Below are positions 8,903 to 14,548 of a stretch of 45,420 bases of DNA, piece by piece (within the stretch, counting starts at the first letter, position 1; every line of letters starts with the position of its first letter). The position numbers and the translations under genes are program-made. The stretch lies in NCBI GenBank assembly GCA_002709295.1, contig PAQL01000030.1, positions 1 to 45,420 on the forward strand, read 5' to 3'. The notes beneath the pieces are model-generated. The model saw only the letters and a program-made list of their open reading frames with translations, was not told where the DNA came from and did not search any database. This DNA comes from Phycisphaerae bacterium. GTDB lineage: Bacteria; Planctomycetota; Phycisphaerae; Phycisphaerales; SM1A02.

Positions 8903-11269
8903 TCAATCATCCCGCTCACGTGAGCGATTCCTCTCCCTCTTCTCCTTCTTCTCCTTCTCCTCCTTCTTCACCTTCGCCCCCTTCTTCACCTTCATCTCCT
9001 TCGTCCGGGCCTCTTCGGCGGCGCGGTACCGGCTCCACATCCGCTCCTCCATCGCCTCGTACTTCTCGCGAGCCTGGTCTCCGGTCATCTCGCCGGCGGC
9101 GACCTGCTCGCGAAGCTCGGCACCCATGGCTCGAAGCCGTTCCTCGATGCCGACCTTGAGCTCCTCGAGCTCACGGTTGCCGGCATCGGCCTCCTTGCGG
9201 TCCTTCATCTGCTTCTCTTCGGCGGCGCGGTACCGGGACCACATCCGCTTCTCCATCGCCTCGTACTTCTCGCGAGCCTGGTCTCCGGTCATCTCGCCGG
9301 CGGCGACCTGCTCGCGAAGCTCGGCACCCATGGCTCGAAGTCGTTCCTCGATGCCGGCCTTCAGTTCCTCGAGCTCGCGGTTGCCGGCATCGGCCTCCTT
9401 GCGGCCCTTCATCAGCTTCTCTTCGGCGGCGCGGTAGCGGGTCCACAGCCGCTTCTCCATCGCCTCGTACTTCTCCCCTGCCTCCTCATCGGTGATCTCG
9501 CCGGCCGAGACCTGCTCTCGAAGCTGGACCCCCATGGATCGAAGTCGTTCCTGGATCCCGGCCTTGAGCTCCTCGAGCTCTCGGTCCGGCTTCTCGTCCT
9601 GCTTCTTCTCCTTCATCCGGGCCTCTTCGGCGGCGCGGTACCGGGACCACATCCGCTTCTCCATCGCCTGGTACTTCTCTCCGGCCTCCTCCTCGGTCAT
9701 CTCGCCGGCGGCGACCTGCTCGCGAAGCTCGGCACCCATGACTCGAAGTCGTTCCTCGATGCCGGACTTCAGTTCGGCGAGCTCGTCTTCGCCGGCTCTG
9801 GACCGGCGGGTCTCCATTCGCTCCATCTCGGCGGCGCGGTAGCGGGACCACATCCTGCGCTCGCCCTCCGCGAATCGCACCTTGGCGTCGGCTTCACTGA
9901 TCTCGCCGGCGTCGACCTGTCTGGCGAGGTTCTCGCGCATGGCCCGCACCCGGGCTTCGATGCCGATCCGCAGTCGTTCGAGTTCCTTGTCCGGACCGGT
10001 GTCTGCATCCCGCCTCCTCGTTTCGGGTTCGACCCCGCCCTCTCGGTCGAGGGTTCGCATCCGTCTGACGGCCTCCTCGTATCGGGCGCGTCCCTCCTCG
10101 GCGGTCATCTCGCCGTCGGCGACCTTCCTCCGGATCTCCGAGCCGATGGTTCGAAGACGTTCCTCGCCGTCGACTTGTTCACTTCGCGTGGTTCCGCGAT
10201 CCTGGGCGGACGCGGTGGAGTCGATGGCGATGGTGGCGAAGGACAGCCCCGCGACCGCCGCGAGGGTGCAGGACGAAAGGGCACGCCACCCGACATGCCG
10301 GGACTGGTTGCGGCTGGATTCGAAGAGACGAGAGATGCGTTGCATGAGCGAGCCTCCAGTGGCGGCGAGTGACGAGTTCTCGGTGATGTTCGGGGAGCGA
10401 AGCGTCTCGAGGGTGAGAAGCGCCTCGGCAAGGGATCTTGGCGAGCCGGCGACGGTCAGCGAGGCATCATCGCAGCAGTTCTCGCGTTCGATGCGGACCT
10501 GTCGCGAGAGCCACCAGGTGACGGGGTGGAAGAAGAGGGCGATCTCGATGAAGCCCTGGATCATGTTCAGAAGGTGGTCTCGCCGACCGATGTGGTGAAG
10601 CTCGTGGGCGAGGACCGTCTCGATCTGCTCCGGAGTCAGCGAGCTGAATGCCGATGCGGGGACGAGCACCACGGGACGAAGCCAGCCGACCACCATCGGT
10701 GAATCCACGATGCCGCTGACGAGCATCGTGATCCGCGGGTCGATCGAAAGCCTCGTCTTCAGGGCGTTGAAGACGTCGAGCCATCGTTCATCGGGTTCGG
10801 AGGTGCGGTCGATTCGAAGCCGGTGGGCAAGGAACCACTGGCGGATGAGACGCAGGAACATCAGTCCGAAGCCGGCCATCCAGCACCATCCGATCAGGGG
10901 CGCGATCCGGCTGGAGATCGACGCTGATTCCAGTCCGGATCCGACCGTCGATTCCGCACGTGTCGCCGGGTCGTGTCCGGTCTCGACATGCACCATCGCT
11001 TCAATCGGCATCGAGGTCGTCGCGATGTCGGAGACCGTCTCGCCGAGTCGAATCGCGCCGCCCCCCTCGAGGAGCAGCGTCCCGAAGGTCAGGGCCGACG
11101 TGGTGAGGAAGGTGACGAGGCCGAGCCCTGCGATCGCATGTCGGGATGCGGGCGTCAGGCTTCTGCCGGTGTGCAGTGCCGCGAACACCAGGAGTCCGAC
11201 GACCGCTCCCTGCCACAGCGCATGGAGCACGGTCAGTCCGAGGATGTCGAGGAAGTGCATCATGGTCAT
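8903..11269 (-). CDS. BlaR1/MecR1-like M56 membrane peptidase with a tandem-repeat extracytoplasmic domain
   Basis: A 788-residue membrane protein. The N-terminal ~355 residues form the M56 part: transmembrane helices, the zinc site HELHH (residues 222-226, in VLAHELHHIGRRDH), FFHPVTWW and ENCCDD. A final hydrophobic helix ends SIDSTASAQ-like, near residue 350. In known BlaR1/MecR1 proteins the exposed C-terminal part is a penicillin-binding sensor. Here it is replaced by at least five helical repeats of about 68 residues (core GEMTxEEAxxKYxAMEKRMWSRY) and a Lys/Glu-rich tail. By family analogy, a signal sensed outside would trigger cleavage of the BlaI-like repressor whose gene overlaps the start of this one (ATGA at 11266-11269). 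The ligand is unknown; the changed sensor argues against beta-lactams. Confidence 0.85.
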   Translation of the reverse strand: MTMMHFLDILGLTVLHALWQGAVVGLLVFAALHTGRSLTPASRHAIAGLGLVTFLTTSALTFGTLLLEGGGAIRLGETVSDIATTSMPIEAMVHVETGHDPATRAESTVGSGLESASISSRIAPLIGWCWMAGFGLMFLRLIRQWFLAHRLRIDRTSEPDERWLDVFNALKTRLSIDPRITMLVSGIVDSPMVVGWLRPVVLVPASAFSSLTPEQIETVLAHELHHIGRRDHLLNMIQGFIEIALFFHPVTWWLSRQVRIERENCCDDASLTVAGSPRSLAEALLTLETLRSPNITENSSLAATGGSLMQRISRLFESSRNQSRHVGWRALSSCTLAAVAGLSFATIAIDSTASAQDRGTTRSEQVDGEERLRTIGSEIRRKVADGEMTAEEGRARYEEAVRRMRTLDREGGVEPETRRRDADTGPDKELERLRIGIEARVRAMRENLARQVDAGEISEADAKVRFAEGERRMWSRYRAAEMERMETRRSRAGEDELAELKSGIEERLRVMGAELREQVAAGEMTEEEAGEKYQAMEKRMWSRYRAAEEARMKEKKQDEKPDRELEELKAGIQERLRSMGVQLREQVSAGEITDEEAGEKYEAMEKRLWTRYRAAEEKLMKGRKEADAGNRELEELKAGIEERLRAMGAELREQVAAGEMTGDQAREKYEAMEKRMWSRYRAAEEKQMKDRKEADAGNRELEELKVGIEERLRAMGAELREQVAAGEMTGDQAREKYEAMEERMWSRYRAAEEARTKEMKVKKGAKVKKEEKEKKEKRERNRSRERDD
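8969..9985 (-). repeat. Tandem coding repeat, about 204 bp per unit, five units
   Basis: Within the M56 peptidase gene, units start near 9985, 9784, 9580, 9376 and 9172. The spacings are 201, 204, 204 and 204 bp. Each codes for ELEELKxGIEERLRAMG, then LREQVAAGEMT, then EKYxAMEKRMWSRYRAAE. The last two units (9376-8969) are almost identical in DNA, pointing to recent duplication. A sixth, degenerate unit precedes them around 10180-10040. Confidence 0.9.
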
Positions 11270-11673
11270 GAGCTCACTCCCTCGAGTTCATCGAGGCGCC
11301 GGCGGATGGCGGACAGTTCCTCGGGGGAGGAGGGGCGTGCGGAGAGGGCTCGCAGCACGAGGCTTTCGGTCGAGCCGCCGAAGACGCGGTCGAGCAGATC
11401 GCCGATCATGTCCTTCTGGACCTCCGACTTCTCCCGAGCGGGGCTGAAGACCTGGGGACGGACCGAGGTGTCACGTTCGATCAGGCCCTTCCGGGTCATG
11501 ATCTGCATGAACTTGAGGACGGTCGTGTAGCCGACCTCCGAGTCCCTCGAGAGGTCCTCATGGACCTCCCGGACCGTGGCGGATCCGCGTTCCCACAGGA
11601 CGGAGAGGATGTTGCATTCCGCTTCCGTGGGGCGTCGGTGGATCTGATCCGAGTTCGATTTCGATCGAGTCAT
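11266..11673 (-). CDS. BlaI/MecI/CopY-family winged-helix repressor
   Basis: A 135-residue repressor. The winged-helix part covers EAECNILSVLWERGSATVRE and then YTTVLKFMQIMTRKGLIERD, the recognition helix and wing typical of BlaI/MecI. The C-terminal dimerisation part holds the usual LLDRVFGGS segment and helices ending RRLDELEGVSS. It overlaps the M56 peptidase gene by 4 bp (ATGA), so the two are translationally coupled. In known systems such repressors bind palindromes in their own promoter and are inactivated by proteolysis after the M56 partner senses a signal. Two matching palindromes lie just upstream (11718-11731 and 11769-11782). The ATG at 11673 gives the normal family length; no strong ribosome-binding site is visible. 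Confidence 0.9.
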   Translation of the reverse strand: MTRSKSNSDQIHRRPTEAECNILSVLWERGSATVREVHEDLSRDSEVGYTTVLKFMQIMTRKGLIERDTSVRPQVFSPAREKSEVQKDMIGDLLDRVFGGSTESLVLRALSARPSSPEELSAIRRRLDELEGVSS

Positions 11674-11717
11674 GCTGCTGTACAAGAACGGGAGAGGTGA
11701 TCTGGTCCTGACCTTCA

Positions 11718-11731
11718 ACGAAGGATTTCGT
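11718..11731. promoter_or_regulatory. Candidate BlaI operator 1
   Basis: ACGAAGGATTTCGT is an inverted repeat, ACGAAR-NN-TTTCGT, with one mismatch. It lies 45 nt upstream of the blaI start in the divergent blaI/ribBA-like intergenic region and shares its sequence with the site at 11769. A second dyad, GTGTC-tttt-GACAC, abuts it at 11730-11743. Confidence 0.5.
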
Positions 11732-11768
11732 GTCTTTTGACACCAATATGACCGGAAGAGGCCAAAAC

Positions 11769-11782
11769 ACGAAAGTTTTCGT
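11769..11782. promoter_or_regulatory. Candidate BlaI operator 2
   Basis: ACGAAAGTTTTCGT is a perfect 6-bp dyad around a 2-nt centre, the same motif as at 11718, with centres 51 bp apart. Two copies of one palindrome upstream of a repressor gene fit autoregulation. The divergent ribBA-like gene could also be affected. Confidence 0.5.
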
Positions 11783-11846
11783 ATCTGGGCGTCCGACAAG
11801 GGCCTGCGAGAGACCTCGAGGGCGTCTGGGATACCATCCACGACCC

Positions 11847-13046
11847 ATGAGCTTCGCCTCCATTCCTGAAATTCTGGATGACCTTCGTGCCGGTCGGGTG
11901 ATCGTGCTCGTTGATGACGAGAACCGCGAGAACGAAGGCGACTTCGTGGTGGCGGCCGAATTCGTCACCCCCGAGATCGTCAACTTCCTGACCCGGATCG
12001 GCGGCGGCTATCTCTGCGTCGCCGTCGACGGGGCGACCTGTGATCGGCTCGAGCTCGGCCCCCAGGGCGCGATCAACACGAGCCTGAGGCAGACTCCCTT
12101 CACGGTCTCGATCGACGGTCATCCCCGGCATGGGGTGGGGACCGGGATCAGCTCCAGTGATCGGGCCATCACCATCCGGATGATGGCGGATCCCGTCTCC
12201 CGAGCGGATGACTTCGTCCGACCGGGTCACATCAACCCGCTTCGATCCCGTCCCGGCGGCGTCCTCGTCCGCACCGGTCAGACCGAAGGGTCGGTCGATC
12301 TCTGCAAGCTCGCGGGGCTTCATCCCGCGGCCGCGATCATCGAGGTGGTCAAGCCCGACGGCGACATGGCCCGTCTCCCCGATCTCGAGGAGATGTGCGT
12401 CGAGCACGGACTGAAGATGTGTTCGGTCGAGCAGATCATCGAGCATCGACTGGCCGGCGAGGCGATGATCGAGCGGATCGATCCGATCACGGGCCGCGAC
12501 ATCGAGACTCCGGAAGGGGTCTTCCGTCTCTTCGCATGGCGAAGCAGCATCGACGCCCTTCCCCACATCGCACTCTGTGCCGGCGGCGTGGGCGATCTCG
12601 GCGCCGACGGCCACCCCTCGCCCATCGAGGAACCGACACTGGTCAGGGTCCAGCGACGCGACCTGCTCGGCGACATCTTCGGGGTGTCGGGCGAGGCGGA
12701 TCACCCGAGCCGGGAGGATCTCATCGCCAGCCTTCGGGCGATTCGCAAGGCGGGACACGGCGCCCTCGTCTACATGCGGCCGGAGTCGGGGAATGATGAG
12801 ATCTCGGGCGTCCTCCACGAGGTGGCCCGCCGCGAGGAGGACGTGAATGCGCCGGATCTCGCCCGGCCCGACGGCATCGGGTCGAAGGTGGTTCCCATGG
12901 ACCAGCGGGAACTCGGAATCGGCAGTCAGATCCTTCGGGATCTCGGCCTCTCCAAGCTGAGACTGCTCACCAATCATCCTCGTCCGTGGCCGACCCTTCA
13001 CGGGTTCGGTCTCGATGTGGTGGAGTCGGTTCCACTCTCGGAGTGA
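11847..13046 (+). CDS. RibBA-like protein with degenerate RibA domain and altered RibB site (RibBX type)
   Basis: A 399-residue two-domain protein. Residues 1 to about 205 match 3,4-dihydroxy-2-butanone-4-phosphate synthase: DDENRENEGDF, RPGHINPL and MARLPDL are present. The usual metal-binding His of the GHTEA motif is Gln here (RTGQTEGSVDL, codon CAG). The second half has the GTP cyclohydrolase II fold pattern (ELGIGSQILRDLGL, RLLTNHP), but the zinc Cys cluster of RVHSECLTGD..RCDCG is gone (RVQRRDLLGD..GEADHPS) and RQEGRG reads RPESGN. Known RibBX proteins keep RibB activity but lack GTP cyclohydrolase activity. Here even the RibB half is in doubt. The start at 11847 gives the normal N-terminus; a TACCAT box lies 9 nt before it. 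Confidence 0.85.
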   Translation: MSFASIPEILDDLRAGRVIVLVDDENRENEGDFVVAAEFVTPEIVNFLTRIGGGYLCVAVDGATCDRLELGPQGAINTSLRQTPFTVSIDGHPRHGVGTGISSSDRAITIRMMADPVSRADDFVRPGHINPLRSRPGGVLVRTGQTEGSVDLCKLAGLHPAAAIIEVVKPDGDMARLPDLEEMCVEHGLKMCSVEQIIEHRLAGEAMIERIDPITGRDIETPEGVFRLFAWRSSIDALPHIALCAGGVGDLGADGHPSPIEEPTLVRVQRRDLLGDIFGVSGEADHPSREDLIASLRAIRKAGHGALVYMRPESGNDEISGVLHEVARREEDVNAPDLARPDGIGSKVVPMDQRELGIGSQILRDLGLSKLRLLTNHPRPWPTLHGFGLDVVESVPLSE

Positions 13047-13053
13047 ACCGACT
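13024..13053. terminator. Bidirectional hairpin between the converging ribBA-like and ridA genes
   Basis: AGTCGGTTCCACTC (13024-13037) pairs with GAGTGAACCGACT (13041-13053) with one bulged C and a 3-nt loop. It includes the ribBA-like stop codon and ends one base before the ridA stop, so it can serve both strands. Confidence 0.6.
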
Positions 13054-13470
13054 TCAGCCGACCCAGGCCTCCGCCTCGATCTCCACCAGGGCATCGTCGA
13101 CCAGCCTCGCCACCTCGACCAGGAGGTTCGCCGGCCTGGTTCCTTCGAAGGTCGGTCCCATGACGGCCGCGATCTCCTCCCATCTCGAGATGTCGGTGGT
13201 GTAGATGCGGACCTTGATGACCTGCTCGAGCGTGGCATCGAAGGCGGAGAGGGCCTCGACGATCCGCTCCACGCACCGCCTGGTCTGGGCTTCGAGCCCC
13301 TCCGGATAGGTCCCGTTCTCGAGAAGTCCCACGCAACCGGACACCACGATGAGCGGCCCCGCCTGCACCGCCCTGCTGTAGCCCATGCGGGGTTCCCAGG
13401 GCGAGTGCGTCTCGAGCCGGCGACGGCCATCCGCCAGGTCGATCAGGGTCGGATCAGGCTGGTTCGACAT
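13054..13470 (-). CDS. RidA/YjgF/UK114-family protein
   Basis: A 138-residue single-domain protein of the Rid family. Known members hydrolyse reactive enamine or imine intermediates such as 2-aminoacrylate formed by PLP-dependent dehydratases. The pattern fits: YSRAVQAGPLIVVSG, then ENGTYPEGLEAQTRRCVERI, VKVRIYTTDI-like strands, and a C-terminal RPANLLVEVARL..EIEAEAW. The Arg in the TRPANLLVEV segment corresponds to the conserved substrate-contacting Arg. A GGAG lies 8 nt before the ATG at 13470. A fold-type II dehydratase-like gene, the sort of enzyme RidA protects against, lies 8 kb away at 21118, but no operon links them. Confidence 0.85.
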   Translation of the reverse strand: MSNQPDPTLIDLADGRRRLETHSPWEPRMGYSRAVQAGPLIVVSGCVGLLENGTYPEGLEAQTRRCVERIVEALSAFDATLEQVIKVRIYTTDISRWEEIAAVMGPTFEGTRPANLLVEVARLVDDALVEIEAEAWVG

Positions 13471-13651
13471 GGTCTGAGCTCCACGCTGGTGGTCGTTTTC
13501 GGATGCTGTCGGATGTGGATCCGGGGGGATCCGGCCCGCGAACCCCCCCGATCGTGGACAATCCCACACGGAATCGTCATTCGAGGTGGTCACACGCTCC
13601 CCGGATGCGAACGATTCCTTCGGACCATGAGTCCTCTCGATGGAGTCTCCC

Positions 13652-14548
13652 ATGTTTCTCCCCACCCTGATCTGCATCCTCTCGTCGGCGATCGTCGATC
13701 CGCCCGAGGGATCGGTCCCGGCCGCGGAGAAGACCACCCCGTCGTGCTGCGAGCCGGGAGCGGTCCGCGCCCGGGCCGTGTCGGCGTCGATCGTCGGCGA
13801 GCAGTCGCAGGAGACGAAGGGGGAGGCGACGGCGCCCATCGCTCCGGACGTCGAGAAGGTTCTGGATCTGGTGGACAGGCAGAGCGCCCTCTTCAGGAAC
13901 TACCGGGGTCGGATCTCGATGGAGACCTACGACGATCTCGCCGACGAGACCGAACGACGTTTCGGTCGGGTCTGGCTGGTCGCGCCGGAGTCCGACAATC
14001 CCGCCACCCGACAGGCAGCGGTCGTCTTCGATCGACTGGTCGAGTCCAGCGGCCGGATTCGAGAGAAGACCGAACACTGGGTCTATCGCGAGGGGATCCT
14101 GAGCGACTACGACCACGAAGCGAAGCGACTGGTGCGTCGACGCATTCTGGATCCCGATGAGAAGCGGGATCCTCTCCGGCTCGGCGAAGGGCCGATCCCG
14201 ATCCCCATCGGGCAGCGCAAGGAGGACATCGTGGCGGCATTCGAGGTCTCGCTCGCCGGCCCGGTTCCCGAGCGTCTCGCCCGTCGGCAGGAGGGGGTCG
14301 TGGGCATCCGGCTCGTTCCGCGGAACGGCACGAGGATGGCCCGCGACGAGGACATGGCATCGATCGACTACTGGGTTCGTTCCGGTGACGGAGAACCCGT
14401 GGCCATCGAGGTGATCGAGAAGGACCGTGATCGCGTCGCGATCCGATTCTTCGAGTCCGCCTTCAACGAGGCGTTCGGGGACGAGGCGGAACGCTGGCTG
14501 ATCGCACCCGAGGTCGATCCGGAGACCTGGAGGATCCAGGACCAATGA
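13652..14548 (+). CDS. Putative exported LolA-like (outer-membrane lipoprotein-sorting-like) protein
   Basis: A 298-residue protein with a short hydrophobic start (MFLPTLICILSSAIVD) and a region from about residue 75 on (VLDLVDRQSALFRNYRGRISMETYDD) that resembles the LolA/LolB-like half-barrel found in many planctomycete proteins. The match is by pattern only and function is unproven. ATG 13652 is preferred to ATG 13640 because GGAG lies 6 nt before it. The stop overlaps the next start (ATGA at 14545-14548), so it is translationally coupled to the TPR/peptidase protein. The two may act together at the cell envelope. Confidence 0.6.
   Translation: MFLPTLICILSSAIVDPPEGSVPAAEKTTPSCCEPGAVRARAVSASIVGEQSQETKGEATAPIAPDVEKVLDLVDRQSALFRNYRGRISMETYDDLADETERRFGRVWLVAPESDNPATRQAAVVFDRLVESSGRIREKTEHWVYREGILSDYDHEAKRLVRRRILDPDEKRDPLRLGEGPIPIPIGQRKEDIVAAFEVSLAGPVPERLARRQEGVVGIRLVPRNGTRMARDEDMASIDYWVRSGDGEPVAIEVIEKDRDRVAIRFFESAFNEAFGDEAERWLIAPEVDPETWRIQDQ

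Noticed and set aside
7621-9159. 512-residue plus-strand frame across the M42-like peptidase gene and part of the repeat gene
   Set aside because: It has long Ser-Pro runs from the reversed repeat DNA and no domain; both minus-strand genes are well supported.
8969-9985. CRISPR array or intergenic satellite
   Set aside because: The repeat lies in frame inside a gene, with units a multiple of three and no spacers.
11679-11684. TGTACA near the blaI start as a classic BlaI/CopY operator
   Set aside because: It is only a 6-bp palindrome without the flanking half-sites; the paired ACGAAR sites are better candidates.
11715-13430. 571-residue minus-strand frame over the ribBA-like and ridA genes
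   Set aside because: It is antisense to the clear RibBA-like protein and spans the ridA gene in another frame; no family features are present.
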